This document shows positions 36,358 to 45,851 of a stretch of DNA of 64,000 bases, piece after piece; position 1 is the first letter of the stretch, and the number at the start of each line of letters is the position of its first letter. Origin of the DNA: Mesorhizobium prunaredense. GTDB lineage: Bacteria > Pseudomonadota > Alphaproteobacteria > Rhizobiales > Rhizobiaceae. The stretch covers positions 1 through 64,000 of the forward strand of contig NZ_FTPD01000008.1 of the NCBI RefSeq assembly GCF_900156895.1, written 5' to 3'. The notes below the pieces were generated by a model, which did no database searches, was not told where the DNA came from, and worked only from the letters and a program-made list of their open reading frames with translations. Made by a program: the position numbers and the translations under genes.

Positions 36358-36870
36358 ATGAAACAGCACTTCATGATGTTTGCGGCCTACAATCAATGGG
36401 CCAATAGCCGCATCTACGATGCCGCCGCCGATCTCGACGAGGAAGAATTTCACCGCAACGTCGGGGTCTTCTTCGGCTCGATGATGGGCACGCTCAACCA
36501 TGTTCTGACTGCCGATCGCATCTGGATGAGGCGCTTTACCGGCGAGGGCGACGCGCCGGCCAGGCTCGACACCATCCTGCACCGCGCCCAGCCGGGCTTG
36601 CGGCTGGCGCGCGAGGCCGAAGACAAAAGGATCATCGACTGGGTTGGGGCGTTAAGCGACAAGGCTTTGTCCGGCCGCTTCTCCTACATGACCGTCTCCG
36701 ACATGCGCACCGTCTCGCAGCGGCTGGCGCCGGCGCTTGATCATTTCTTCAACCACCAGACCCATCACCGCGGCCAGGCGCACGCGATCCTGACCGTTCT
36801 CGGCCGGCCTTCGGTGCCGCTCGACCTGACGCTGTTCCAGCGTAGTGAAGAGGGCCGCGCCTACGCATGA
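36358..36870 (+). CDS. DinB-family metalloprotein
   Basis: This 170-residue four-helix bundle has the DinB/YfiT metal triad: H48 in LNHVL and H133/H137 in FNHQTHHRGQ. The FAAYNQWANSRIYDAA start is typical. DinB-family members include thiol-dependent S-transferases and DNA-damage-induced proteins; the substrate is unknown. It is a single gene ending at a hairpin terminator shared with the convergent DUF982 gene. Confidence 0.9.
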   Translation: MKQHFMMFAAYNQWANSRIYDAAADLDEEEFHRNVGVFFGSMMGTLNHVLTADRIWMRRFTGEGDAPARLDTILHRAQPGLRLAREAEDKRIIDWVGALSDKALSGRFSYMTVSDMRTVSQRLAPALDHFFNHQTHHRGQAHAILTVLGRPSVPLDLTLFQRSEEGRAYA

Positions 36871-36902
36871 TTTGGGATCATCCGGATCGAATTGACAGGA
36901 AA

Positions 36903-36933
36903 CCCGTCGAAGACGAACAGCATCTTCGACGGG
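36903..36933. terminator. Stem-loop terminator between convergent genes
   Basis: CCCGTCGAAGA (36903-36913) and TCTTCGACGGG (36923-36933) form an 11-bp perfect stem with a 9-base loop between the DinB-like and DUF982 genes. There is no long U-run. Confidence 0.7.
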
Positions 36934-36960
36934 CCACAGTCGCCAAAGAGGCCTGGCCAG

Positions 36961-37263
36961 TCAGGCGGCGTATCCGCCCTGGCCGCGGGCGATCGGCTTG
37001 ACCGAGACTGCCGGCTGTGCCGAAGGCCAGAGAATGCCTGCCGCCGCCGCGAAGCTGATCAAGGCATCGCGCGCCGCTTCGGGCGAGATCTCGCCGGCGC
37101 GTGCCGCCTCGCAGGCCTTCACCGCCGCGCCATAGCTCAAGCGTCGCCGCGATGGCGGGAACTCGGTCAGGAACTCATGCATGTCGAACAGCGAAGCGAT
37201 CATGCGCTTATGGCCGGCGCCGACGGTTACGGCGACCGGGGTGAAAAATGTCTTATCGTGCAT
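36961..37263 (-). CDS. DUF982 family protein
   Basis: The 100-residue protein fits DUF982, a small family largely restricted to Rhizobiales: VAVTVGAGHKRMIASLFDMHEFLTEFP, then AAVKACEAARAGEISPEAARDALISFAAAAG. The function is unknown. The ATG at 37263 starts the domain. It lies 158 bases downstream of the minus-strand helicase gene. A second DUF982 gene is at 56919-57203. Confidence 0.8.
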   Translation of the reverse strand: MHDKTFFTPVAVTVGAGHKRMIASLFDMHEFLTEFPPSRRRLSYGAAVKACEAARAGEISPEAARDALISFAAAAGILWPSAQPAVSVKPIARGQGGYAA

Positions 37264-37421
37264 TCTTGCCTCTTGAATTGGGCGGAGGTGACGGGCGGAC
37301 GCCGCTCTCCGACCGGGGGTCGGACGCCCAGAAACGCGGATTGCGGCATCAGGTTCCATGTTGCCGAAATTTGGTTTTCGCCACCAAGCTCCGTGGCATA
37401 AGCGTCGTGCCGAAGAGCGGC

Positions 37422-39503
37422 CTATTTCCACATGTCGCGCATGCGGGCGCCAAGGTCGACGCGCACTTGCGGCTGGCGGCGCGGATCATCCTTGGCCTGG
37501 ACACTCGCCCACGATGTCTGCTCGAAGGCGCCGAGGATCGAGGCCGGGATGAAGCGGGTGCGCGAGGCGTAAACATGGCGATCGCCGCGCGCCGCCTGGC
37601 CGTGGACGAAAAAGCGCTGCGGCATGACCAGGTGCAGGCCGTCCTTGGCGCGCGTCATCGCCACGTAGAGCAGGCGGCGCTCCTCGTCGATATCCTCCTT
37701 CGAGCCGACGGCGAGATCGATCGGGATGCAGCCGTCGACGGTGTTGAGCACGAAGACGTTCTTCCATTCCTGGCCCTTGGCCGAATGGATGGTCGACAGG
37801 ATCAGATAGTCCTCGTCGCGATGCGGCGGCCCAGCCTCGTCGCTGGTCGCATCCGGCGGATCGAGGGTCAGCTCGGTGAGGAAACGCTCGCGCGAGGCAT
37901 AGCCCGAGGCGATCTGTTCGAGCTGCAGAATATCGGCCCGGCGCGTCGTTGCGTCCTCGTGGATGCGGTCGAGATGCGGCTCATACCAGAGCCTGACCTG
38001 TTCGAGGTCAACAGGCCATTTTCCCGACCCGGCGCGAAGCTGCGAGAACAGCGCGACGAAACCCGGCCAGTCGTCGGCGGCGCGTTGCGGCGGGCGGTAG
38101 CGCGCCAGCCCCATCGCTTCGTCGAGCGACGTCGCCATGGTGTCGACGATCTGCGAAGCCGCCGAAGGGCCGATGCCGGGCAAAAGCTGCAGCACGCGAA
38201 AGCCGGCGACGCGGTCGCGCGGGTTCTCGGCGAAGCGCAGCACCGCCAGCACGTCCTTGACATGGGCGGCGTCGAGGAACTTCAGCCCGCCGAACTTGAC
38301 GAACGGGATGTTGCGGCGCGTCAGCTCGATCTCCAGCGGCCCGCTGTGGTGCGAGGCGCGAAACAGCACGGCCTGCGCCTTAAGCGCCGTGCCGGCCTCG
38401 CGCTCGGTCAGAATCGCCTGACAGACGTAACTCGCCTGCTCGGCCTCGTCGCGGACGCTGACCAGCTTCGGCTTTTCGGTCGATTTGCGCTCCGACCAGA
38501 GGTTCTTGGTAAAGCGCTCCGAGGCCTCGCCGATCACCGCGTTGGCGGCGGCCAGGATGGTCTCGGTCGAGCGGTAGTTGCGCTCCAGCATGACGATCTC
38601 GGCCGGCCGGGCGAACTGTTTTGGAAAGTCGAGGATGTTGCGCACTTCCGCGGCGCGAAACGAATAGATCGACTGCGCATCGTCGCCGACCACCGTCAGC
38701 CCGGATCCGTCCGGCTTGAGCGCCGCGAGGATCGAGGCCTGCAGCCGGTTGGTGTCCTGGTATTCGTCGACCAGCACATGGTCGAAACGCCCACCCAGAT
38801 GCGCCGATATTTCCGGCTCGCCGGCCATCTGCGCCCAGTAGAGCAGCAGGTCGTCGTAATCGAGCACGTTCTGCGCCTGCTTGGCCTCGACATATCGGGC
38901 GAACAGCGCCTTGAGCTGTTCTGCCCACCCCGCGCACCAGGGAAACACCGAACCGAGAACCTCGCCTAGCGGCGCCTGCGCGTTGACGGCACGCGAATAG
39001 ATCGCCAGGCAGGTGCCCTTGGTCGGAAAACGGCCCTCGGTTTTCGAGAAGCCGAGTTCGTGCCGGGCGAGGTTCATCAGGTCGGCCGAATCCTCGCGGT
39101 CGTGGATGGTGAAGGCCGGATCGAGGCCGATCTCCAATGCGTAGTCGCGCAGCAGCCTGGCGCCGATGCCGTGAAACGTGCCGGCCCAGCTCAGTGCATC
39201 AGTGATGACGGAAGCGTCGCGGCCGAGCACCTCGCCGGCGATGCGCTCGACCCGCTTGGCCATTTCCGATGCGGCGCGACGCGAAAACGTCATCAAAAGG
39301 ATGCGCCTGGGGTCGGCGCCCCTGACGATCAGATGCGCGACGCGATGCGCCAGCGTGCTGGTCTTGCCGGAGCCGGCCCCGGCGATCACCAGCAGCGGCC
39401 CGGCGACCTTGCCGTCGCCATGCTCGACGGCAACGCACTGCTCGGCATTCAGCTTCGCGAGATAGGCAGGCCGGAAGGTCGAATCACGGGCAGCGAGGTT
39501 CAT
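37422..39503 (-). CDS. UvrD/Rep-family ATP-dependent DNA helicase
   Basis: This 693-residue superfamily-1 helicase has motif I AGAGSGKT (41-48), Ia FSRRAASEM, II VDEYQDTN (D246-E247), III VGDDAQSIYSFR, IV ERNYRST, V TIHSAKGQEW and VI LLYVAMTRAK. It is close to UvrD/Rep/PcrA in layout but lacks the long C-terminal tail of UvrD, so I leave the symbol blank. A role in repair or replication restart is inferred from the family. It is monocistronic and starts next to a repeat-rich intergenic region. Confidence 0.93.
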   Translation of the reverse strand: MNLAARDSTFRPAYLAKLNAEQCVAVEHGDGKVAGPLLVIAGAGSGKTSTLAHRVAHLIVRGADPRRILLMTFSRRAASEMAKRVERIAGEVLGRDASVITDALSWAGTFHGIGARLLRDYALEIGLDPAFTIHDREDSADLMNLARHELGFSKTEGRFPTKGTCLAIYSRAVNAQAPLGEVLGSVFPWCAGWAEQLKALFARYVEAKQAQNVLDYDDLLLYWAQMAGEPEISAHLGGRFDHVLVDEYQDTNRLQASILAALKPDGSGLTVVGDDAQSIYSFRAAEVRNILDFPKQFARPAEIVMLERNYRSTETILAAANAVIGEASERFTKNLWSERKSTEKPKLVSVRDEAEQASYVCQAILTEREAGTALKAQAVLFRASHHSGPLEIELTRRNIPFVKFGGLKFLDAAHVKDVLAVLRFAENPRDRVAGFRVLQLLPGIGPSAASQIVDTMATSLDEAMGLARYRPPQRAADDWPGFVALFSQLRAGSGKWPVDLEQVRLWYEPHLDRIHEDATTRRADILQLEQIASGYASRERFLTELTLDPPDATSDEAGPPHRDEDYLILSTIHSAKGQEWKNVFVLNTVDGCIPIDLAVGSKEDIDEERRLLYVAMTRAKDGLHLVMPQRFFVHGQAARGDRHVYASRTRFIPASILGAFEQTSWASVQAKDDPRRQPQVRVDLGARMRDMWK

Positions 39504-39555
39504 TGCCCATCAAGCATCGTTTCTGCTTTGTTCGCAACAGCGATGCAGCGTTTCC

Positions 39556-39738
39556 TCGCCCCCGCGGAGCGGGGGAGAGGTGGCCGCGAAGCGGCCGGAG
39601 AGGGGGCCTTTTCGTAAGTACCCAGCTGAAAAAATGTTATTCGATCGCTCGGCTGGGTAAAGGGACGGCGCAAGTCCCCCTCTCCGTCTCGGCTCTGCCG
39701 AGCCACCTCTCCCCCATGAAGAATGGGGGCGAGGAACC
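39556..39738. repeat. Paired inverted intergenic repeats
   Basis: A module running from 39556 to about 39608 (CCTCGCCCCCG..GCGGGGGAGAGG..GGCCGGAGAGGGGG) faces an imperfect inverted copy from about 39679 to 39738 (CCCCCTCTCC..CCACCTCTCCCCC..GGGGGCGAGG). Each copy contains its own small hairpins. The pair forms most of the 293-base gap before the helicase gene. I recall such modules as dispersed repeats in rhizobial genomes. Confidence 0.7.
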
Positions 39739-39796
39739 CAGGTCCTGGGAGATTTGCGCCTCCTCTCCGTGGGCGAGTAAACGCCGGCGGATGGAT

Positions 39797-39967
39797 CTAG
39801 CGCTGCGGCTCCACGCCCATCGCCGCTGACTGCCGCGGCAGCGACTTGTCGTCATCGGGAGGCGGCAGCAACAGCGGATCGAAGTCGTCGGGCACCTCGT
39901 CGACGATTTCCCTGACTATGCGGTAGGCCACATAGACGGCGGCCCCGGCTATGAGCAGACGGATCAT
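39797..39967 (-). CDS. Small single-helix membrane protein
   Basis: The 56-residue product starts MIRLLIAGAAVYVAYRIVREIV, one membrane helix, followed by an acidic, proline-rich tail (DEVPDDFDPLLLPPPDDD). A GGAGAAAATC element sits just before the ATG at 39967; an in-frame ATG at 39979 is the alternative. No family is recognised. The combination of a good ribosome binding site and sensible topology supports a real gene. Confidence 0.6.
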   Translation of the reverse strand: MIRLLIAGAAVYVAYRIVREIVDEVPDDFDPLLLPPPDDDKSLPRQSAAMGVEPQR

Positions 39968-40118
39968 GATTTTCTCCATTGGTGTGGACCAACCGAGGAG
40001 CCCGCGTTTTGTTCCCCGCTCTCTCGTTTTGTTCCCCGCGTTCCAAGCGCCTCGAGCTCTGCCTGACGCGTGCAACCAAATCGGCACCGTCTCGTTTGCC
40101 CGGTGACAGGAGGTTGCG

Positions 40119-40304
40119 ATGAACAGGCTCTCAATTTTACTGGCCCCGACCCGGCTCGTTTTGGCCGCAGCGCTGGCTGTCGCGGCCTGCGACAACAACA
40201 TTCCACCGACAAAGGCTCCCGGCGCCGATCAAAGCCCGCAGGTCGACCCTGCGCCCGGCTCGACACCAGCCGACGATCAACCCGGCTCGCCGCCGGCGCA
40301 GTGA
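40119..40304 (+). CDS. Small putative lipoprotein
   Basis: The 61-residue product has a signal sequence ending in a lipobox-like AVAAC, so Cys24 would be lipidated, followed by a disordered Pro/Asp/Gly/Ala tail. An AGGAGG ribosome binding site lies five bases before the ATG. Short lipoproteins of this kind resemble entericidin-type or LptM-type peptides in design, but no sequence family is recognised. Confidence 0.6.
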   Translation: MNRLSILLAPTRLVLAAALAVAACDNNIPPTKAPGADQSPQVDPAPGSTPADDQPGSPPAQ

Positions 40305-40707
40305 TGGAGGCCTGTAGGAAAGATGGCCGGCGCCGCTTGGGAGGGGAGCGATGACGCCGGCCAGGCGGGTATCAAGTCCGCCGCACACCTAGACATAGCT
40401 GAGTCTTGCCTTTGCGTCATGACGCGATAGCGGAAGACGACCGCTTTGCACCGGCAATTAACTGACAAATGCGCGGTTTTCGGCTGCGAGAAGCCGATGC
40501 TCGCCAGGCGCCACGCCATCGCAGCCGGTTGCCGGCCCAGCCCGAGCTGGTCCTTTGATCCGTTGAGGCCGGCGATCGGATCAATCGTCTTCTTTCTGCG
40601 CCCGCCGCACCGGGCAACCTGTCGCTCTCGGCCATTTTCATGCCTTATGCGGCCAACCGCTGCTCGAGGTCTTGCGAAGCGCTGACGTCCCGTGCAAAAG
40701 CGCGGCC
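40305..40707. other. Intergenic region before the ABC-F gene
   Basis: This 403-base stretch contains a perfect 12-bp palindrome at 40414-40425 and otherwise nothing recognisable. Short frames on both strands lack ribosome binding sites and family similarity. Confidence 0.5.
40414..40425. promoter_or_regulatory. Perfect 12-bp palindrome
   Basis: GCGTCATGACGC is fully symmetric and lies about 285 bases before the ABC-F start. It could be a dimeric regulator site; no regulator is assigned. Confidence 0.35.
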
Positions 40708-42585
40708 ATGCTGATCATCAACGACCTTTCGCTCCGCATGGCCGGACGCCTGCTTCTTGACCATTCCTCGCTGACCTTGCCGGCCGGCAGCAAGGCAGGG
40801 CTTGTCGGCCGCAACGGCACCGGCAAGACCACTTTGTTCAAGGCGATCACCGGCGACCTCGCCTCCGAGACCGGCTCGATCGGCCTGCCGAAGAACACGC
40901 GCATCGGCCAGGTGGCGCAGGAGGCTCCCGGCACCGAGGAGCCGCTGATCGAGATTGTGCTCAAGGCCGACCTTGAACGCTCTGCATTGCTCGACGAGGA
41001 AAAGACGGCGACCGATCCGCACCGCATCGCCGACATCCACATGCGGCTGGCCGATATCGACGCTCATTCGGCCGAGTCGCGAGCCGCCACCATCCTCGCC
41101 GGCCTCGGCTTCGACGACGATGCCCAGCGGCGGCCGGCCTCGTCGTTCTCCGGCGGCTGGCGCATGCGCGTCGCACTCGCCGCGGTGCTGTTTGCCGAGC
41201 CCGATCTGCTGCTGCTCGACGAGCCGACCAACTATCTCGACCTCGAAGGCACGCTGTGGCTGGAAAACTACGTGTCGAAATATCCGCACACCGTGCTTTT
41301 GATCTCGCATGACCGCGACCTGCTCAACCGCGCCGTCAACTCGATCGTCCATCTCGACCAGAAGAAACTGACCTTCTGGCGCGGCGGCTACGACCAGTTC
41401 GAGCGCCAATTCACCGAACAGCGCGAATTGCAGGAGAAGGGCAGGGTCAAGCAGGAAGCCGCGCGGAAGCACATGGAATCCTTCGTCGAGCGCTTCCGGG
41501 CCAAGGCTTCCAAGGCGAGACAGGCGCAGTCGCGCATCAAGGCGCTGGAGAAGATGAAGCCGATCGCCGCGATTGTGAACGACAACGTGCGGCCGTTCTC
41601 CTTTCCCGAGCCGGTGAAGACGGTGGCCTCGCCGATCATTGCGCTCAACAACGTCAATGTCGGCTATGTCGAGGGTGAGCCGATCCTGAAGAAGATGACG
41701 CTGCGCATCGATGCCGACGACCGTATCGCGCTGCTCGGCGCCAACGGCAACGGCAAGTCGACCTTCGCCAAATTGCTGTCCGGCCGCCTGAAGCAGGAGA
41801 GCGGGGCCATGACGGTGGCGCCCGGCCTGAAGGTGGCGATCTTCGCCCAGCATCAGCTCGACGATCTCAGGCCGAGTGAAAACGCCTATGAGCATGTCCG
41901 CCGGCTGATGCCGGAAGCACCGGAATCGAAGGTGCGCGGCCGCGTCGCCCAGTTCGGACTGACCACCGAAAAGATGAACACCGCCGCCAAGGACCTGTCG
42001 GGCGGCGAGAAGGCGCGGCTGTTGATGGGCCTGTCGGCGTTCGAGGGGCCAAACCTGTTCATCCTCGACGAACCGACCAACCATCTCGATATCGACAGCC
42101 GTGAATCGCTGATCCATGCGTTGAACGAGTTTCCCGGCGCCGTCATCCTGATCTCGCACGACCGCCACCTGCTCGAGGCGACGGCCGACCGGCTGTGGCT
42201 GGTCAAGGACGGGACGGTCAATCCTTTTGACGGCGACCTCGACGATTACAAGACGCTGGTCACCGGCGTGGCCGGCGACCGCCGCGGCAAGCGCGAGGCC
42301 GAAAAGGCCTCGAAGGCCGACCGCCGCCGTGACGCGGCAGCGCGGCGCGCCGCCTTCGAGCCGCTGGCCAAGGAGATCCGCGCCACCGAAGCGCTGATGG
42401 ACCGCATCCGCAAGCGTATCGACTTGATCGAGGACGAACTCGCCAATCCGGCGGTCTATGAAAAGGACCCGTCGACGGCGACGCGGCTGGCCAAGGAGCG
42501 CTCGCAACTGGCCCAGACACTCGCCGCCCATGAGGAAAAATGGCTGTCGATGTCGGCGGAATACGAGGAAGGCACGGCGGAGTAG
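40708..42585 (+). CDS. ABC-F family ATPase
   Basis: The 625-residue cytoplasmic protein has two ABC domains and no membrane segment. Walker A sites are GRNGTGKTT (34-42) and GANGNGKST; signatures are SFSGGWRMR and LSGGEKARL; Walker B regions are LLLLDEPTNYLDL and FILDEPTNHLDI. The interdomain linker is charged and helical (QEKGRVKQEAARKHMESF), and the C-terminus is a coiled coil. ABC-F proteins bind the ribosomal E site and relieve stalled translation. The layout resembles the Uup/YheS group; no resistance role is implied. The ATG at 40708 begins at the domain; an ATG at 40672 is less likely. Confidence 0.93.
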   Translation: MLIINDLSLRMAGRLLLDHSSLTLPAGSKAGLVGRNGTGKTTLFKAITGDLASETGSIGLPKNTRIGQVAQEAPGTEEPLIEIVLKADLERSALLDEEKTATDPHRIADIHMRLADIDAHSAESRAATILAGLGFDDDAQRRPASSFSGGWRMRVALAAVLFAEPDLLLLDEPTNYLDLEGTLWLENYVSKYPHTVLLISHDRDLLNRAVNSIVHLDQKKLTFWRGGYDQFERQFTEQRELQEKGRVKQEAARKHMESFVERFRAKASKARQAQSRIKALEKMKPIAAIVNDNVRPFSFPEPVKTVASPIIALNNVNVGYVEGEPILKKMTLRIDADDRIALLGANGNGKSTFAKLLSGRLKQESGAMTVAPGLKVAIFAQHQLDDLRPSENAYEHVRRLMPEAPESKVRGRVAQFGLTTEKMNTAAKDLSGGEKARLLMGLSAFEGPNLFILDEPTNHLDIDSRESLIHALNEFPGAVILISHDRHLLEATADRLWLVKDGTVNPFDGDLDDYKTLVTGVAGDRRGKREAEKASKADRRRDAAARRAAFEPLAKEIRATEALMDRIRKRIDLIEDELANPAVYEKDPSTATRLAKERSQLAQTLAAHEEKWLSMSAEYEEGTAE

Positions 42586-42633
42586 CGCCATCTGGCCCTA
42601 CACGCCACCGCCATAAACGGCTAGCTTGGCCCC

Positions 42634-44742
42634 ATGAATCAACACGCCAAGCTCAGGATCGGCCATTCGGCCTGTCCGCATGATTGCCCGTCGACCTGCG
42701 CGCTCGAGGTCGAACTGCTCGACAGCAAGCGCATCGGCCGCGTCCATGGCGCCAAGGCCAACAGCTACACGGCTGGCGTCATCTGCGCCAAGGTCGCCCG
42801 TTATGCCGACCGCGTCCATCATCCCGACCGCTTGCTGAAGCCGCTGATCCGTGCCGGCGCCAAGGGTGAAGGCCTTTGGAAGGAAGCGAGCTGGGAGGCC
42901 GCACTCGACCTGGTCGCCGAAAAATTCATCGCGGCCGAGGCAAAATACGGCTCGGAGACGGTCTGGCCCTATTACTATGCCGGCACGATGGGGCTGGTGC
43001 AGCGCGACGGTATCGAGCGGTTGCGCCACGCGAAAAGGTACTCCGGCTTCTTCGGTTCGATCTGCACCAATCTGGCCTGGACCGGCTGGATGATGGGCGC
43101 CGGCGCGCTGCGCGGTCCCGACCCGCGCGAGATGGCCAAGTCCGACTGCGTGGTGATCTGGGGCACCAATGCCGTGGTCACCCAGGTCAACGTCATGACC
43201 CACGCGATCAAGGCGCGCAAGGAACGCGGCGCCAAGATCGTCGTCATCGACGTCTATGAGAACGCGACGATGAAGCAGGCCGATCTCGGCCTGGTGCTGA
43301 AGCCCGGCACCGACGGCGCGCTGGCCTGCGCGGTGATGCATGTGCTGTTCCGTGACGGCATGGCCGACCGCGCCTATCTGGAAAAATACACCGACGACCC
43401 GCACGGTCTGGAAGCGCATCTTCAGACGAGGACGCCGCAATGGGCGGCTGATATCACCGGGCTTTCCCTCGACGAGATCGAGGCCTTCGCCCGTCTCGTC
43501 GGCACGACCAGGAAAACCTATTTCCGCCTCGGCTACGGTTTTTCGCGGCAGCGCAACGGCTCGGTCAACATGCATGCCGCGGCCTCGATCGCCGCGGTCA
43601 CCGGCTGCTGGCAATATGAGGGTGGCGGCGCCTTCCATTCCAATTCGGGCATCTTCAAGCTGAACCAGGAACTGCTGGAAGGCGCGCGGATGCGCGACCC
43701 GGCGATCCGCCATCTCGACCATTCGCGCATCGGCCCGGTGCTGACCGGCGCTGAGGATGCGCTCTATGGCGGCCCGCCGGTGACGGCGCTACTGATCCAG
43801 AACACCAATCCGGTCAATGTCGCGCCTGAGCAGCGGCTGGTGAAGCAGGGCTTTTTGCGCGACGACCTGTTTTCCTGCGTGCACGAACAGTTCATGACCG
43901 ACACCGCAAAACTCGGAGATGTCGTGTTGCCGGCGACGATGTTTCTAGAGCATGACGATGTCTACAAGGGCGGCGGCAACCAGCACATCACGCTCGGTCC
44001 GAAGCTGATCGACCCGCCGGAAGGGCCGCGCAGCAACCACTTCGTCATCGAGGAACTCGGCAAAAGGCTCGGTGTTGGCGACAGGCCCGGCTTCGGCATG
44101 ACCGAGCAGCAGCATATCGACATCATTTTGGGCAAGCGCGGCCTGGGCAGCTTTTCGAGCCTCAAGGAACAAAAGTGGCTCGATTTGCAGCCGGATTTCG
44201 AGGCGGCGCATTTTATCGACGGCTTCGGCCACGCAGACGGAAAATTCCGCTTTCGCGCCGACTGGGCCGGGCAGGCGGCGCCCAACCGGCCGCCGAAAAG
44301 CATGGGCCTGTTCGGGCCGGTGGCAAGCCTGCCGGAATTTCCCGACCACGTCGATCTGATCGAGGTGGCGGATGAGGCGCATCCGTTCCGGCTGGCCACC
44401 TCGCCGGCGCGCAATTTCCTCAACTCGACCTTTTCCGAGACGCCGGTGTCGAGGGCCAAGGAGGGCCGGCCGGAACTGCTTTTGCATCCGGACGATGCGG
44501 CAGCCTATGGTCTGGCCAATGGCGACCGCGTCGAGATCGGCAATGCGCGCGGCGAGGTCGTGCTGCACGCCAGATTGTTCGACGGCATCAAGCGCGGCGT
44601 CGTGGTGGCCGAAGGCATCTGGCCCAACAGCGCCCACGAGCGCGGCGAGGGCATCAACGTCCTGACCGGCGCCGACGCGCCGGCGCCCTATGGCGGTGCG
44701 GCGTTTCACGATAACAAGGTCTGGCTGCGCCCGGCCAAGTGA
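42634..44742 (+). CDS. Molybdopterin-dependent oxidoreductase (DMSO reductase family)
   Basis: The 702-residue protein has an N-terminal 4Fe-4S motif (ACPHDCPSTC with a fourth Cys in GVICAKV), the molybdopterin domains (WEAALDLVAEKF, VIWGTNAVVTQVN, IVVIDVYENATMKQADLGL, LLIQNTNPVNVAPE) and a C-terminal dinucleotide-binding domain (LLLHPDDAAAYGLANGDRVEIGN). There is no Tat signal, so it should be cytoplasmic. No electron-transfer or membrane subunit is adjacent, and the Mo ligand is not obvious, so the substrate is unknown. It is followed by a DUF2270 gene after 50 bases. Confidence 0.9.
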   Translation: MNQHAKLRIGHSACPHDCPSTCALEVELLDSKRIGRVHGAKANSYTAGVICAKVARYADRVHHPDRLLKPLIRAGAKGEGLWKEASWEAALDLVAEKFIAAEAKYGSETVWPYYYAGTMGLVQRDGIERLRHAKRYSGFFGSICTNLAWTGWMMGAGALRGPDPREMAKSDCVVIWGTNAVVTQVNVMTHAIKARKERGAKIVVIDVYENATMKQADLGLVLKPGTDGALACAVMHVLFRDGMADRAYLEKYTDDPHGLEAHLQTRTPQWAADITGLSLDEIEAFARLVGTTRKTYFRLGYGFSRQRNGSVNMHAAASIAAVTGCWQYEGGGAFHSNSGIFKLNQELLEGARMRDPAIRHLDHSRIGPVLTGAEDALYGGPPVTALLIQNTNPVNVAPEQRLVKQGFLRDDLFSCVHEQFMTDTAKLGDVVLPATMFLEHDDVYKGGGNQHITLGPKLIDPPEGPRSNHFVIEELGKRLGVGDRPGFGMTEQQHIDIILGKRGLGSFSSLKEQKWLDLQPDFEAAHFIDGFGHADGKFRFRADWAGQAAPNRPPKSMGLFGPVASLPEFPDHVDLIEVADEAHPFRLATSPARNFLNSTFSETPVSRAKEGRPELLLHPDDAAAYGLANGDRVEIGNARGEVVLHARLFDGIKRGVVVAEGIWPNSAHERGEGINVLTGADAPAPYGGAAFHDNKVWLRPAK

Positions 44743-44792
44743 AGCGTCGGAACGATATACCCAGCCAGCCGTTTTTGCGTGGCGGTGGAGAC

Positions 44793-45497
44793 ATGGTGAT
44801 GGCAGAAGCGTTGGCAGCGCCGGCCCCCGTTGGAAGAACGCTTTCGCCCGGCGAACTGGTGACCACGATGGCGCATTTCCATCGCGCCGAGATTCTGCGC
44901 ATGACTGGGTGGCGAGACCGCCTGGACCGGACGAGCAATTGGGCGATAACGGTCGTCGCGGCGATGTTGTCCGTCTCGCTTTCGACGGCCAGCGCGCACC
45001 ACGGCGTGCTGCTTTTTGCCATGCTGCTTGTTCTGTTGCTGCTGTGGATAGAAGCGCGGCGATATCGCTTCTTCGACGTTTACCGGGCCCGTGTGCGCCA
45101 GTTCGAACGGCACTATTTCGCGCAGATATTCTCGCCGCAGCCGGACTTCGCGTCCGATTGGCTGTTGGTCGTCGGCGAAAGTCTGCGCACTCCAAAATTC
45201 CTCATTTCGCAGCGAGCGGCGTTGGCGCGCCGTCTGCGTCGAAACTACATTCACATGCTGCTGATCCTGCTGTTGGCCTGGATCCTGAAACTGTCGACCC
45301 CCAGTCTTCTAACCGAAGGTGTCCGCATCGACTTCGTCAGTTCGGTGCGCGAGGTCGTTGCCGGCGCCGCCCTGGGGCCTATTCCCGGCTTGGTCATCGT
45401 CGTGCTGGTCGCCGCCTTCTATGTCGGCCTGCTGGTCATGGCGTTCATGACCGCTGGCGACGACGGCGAGCTCTCCTTTGGCGACGTGCACGTCTAG
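44793..45497 (+). CDS. DUF2270 integral membrane protein
   Basis: The 234-residue protein has four predicted membrane helices in two pairs (TNWAITVVAAMLSVS/LLFAMLLVLLLLWIEARRYRFFDVYRARVR and MLLILLLAWILKLS/GLVIVVLVAAFYVGLLVMAF) and the conserved FFDVYRARVRQFERH loop of DUF2270. Function is unknown. The ATG at 44793 follows a GGTGGAG element; a GTG at 44739 that overlaps the upstream stop is an alternative start giving 252 residues. Confidence 0.82.
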   Translation: MVMAEALAAPAPVGRTLSPGELVTTMAHFHRAEILRMTGWRDRLDRTSNWAITVVAAMLSVSLSTASAHHGVLLFAMLLVLLLLWIEARRYRFFDVYRARVRQFERHYFAQIFSPQPDFASDWLLVVGESLRTPKFLISQRAALARRLRRNYIHMLLILLLAWILKLSTPSLLTEGVRIDFVSSVREVVAGAALGPIPGLVIVVLVAAFYVGLLVMAFMTAGDDGELSFGDVHV

Positions 45498-45851
45498 GGC
45501 GGCAGAGCAAACCGGTAGATCTGCGATTTCATCTGCGCAGGAACTCGAACCGGTCGGTTTTTCTTGTTGACGCATTGTGCAAGACCAAATGAACCCGGCT
45601 CAGCAAATGGCCAGGCCACGCGGCAGACGAATTCACCTAACGCATTGAGAAGAAAGTCAAAGATTGTGGCGAGGGAAGCCTTTTGGCGGATTTCAAGCAC
45701 CCGCTTCAGGGCGTGCCCGGAACATCTTTGTGATTGGAAACTGCTGCATCGCCAACCCACCTCGGGGTGGTCCGAGCGACGCGAAATCCTCCCAAGGCAC
45801 GCCACGAGACGGACAACAACACTGAAAGTATGAAAGTACCGGAGTACTGAA
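45498..45851. other. Intergenic region before the DUF680 gene
   Basis: This 354-base region contains no recognisable gene. It probably carries the promoter of the DUF680 gene. Open frames on either strand here have no ribosome binding site or family similarity. Confidence 0.45.

Noticed and set aside
37248..38969. A 573-codon plus-strand frame opposite the helicase
   Set aside because: Antisense shadow; the helicase motifs on minus are complete.
40645..42591. A 648-codon minus-strand frame opposite the ABC-F gene
   Set aside because: Antisense shadow of the ATPase; no recognisable domain.
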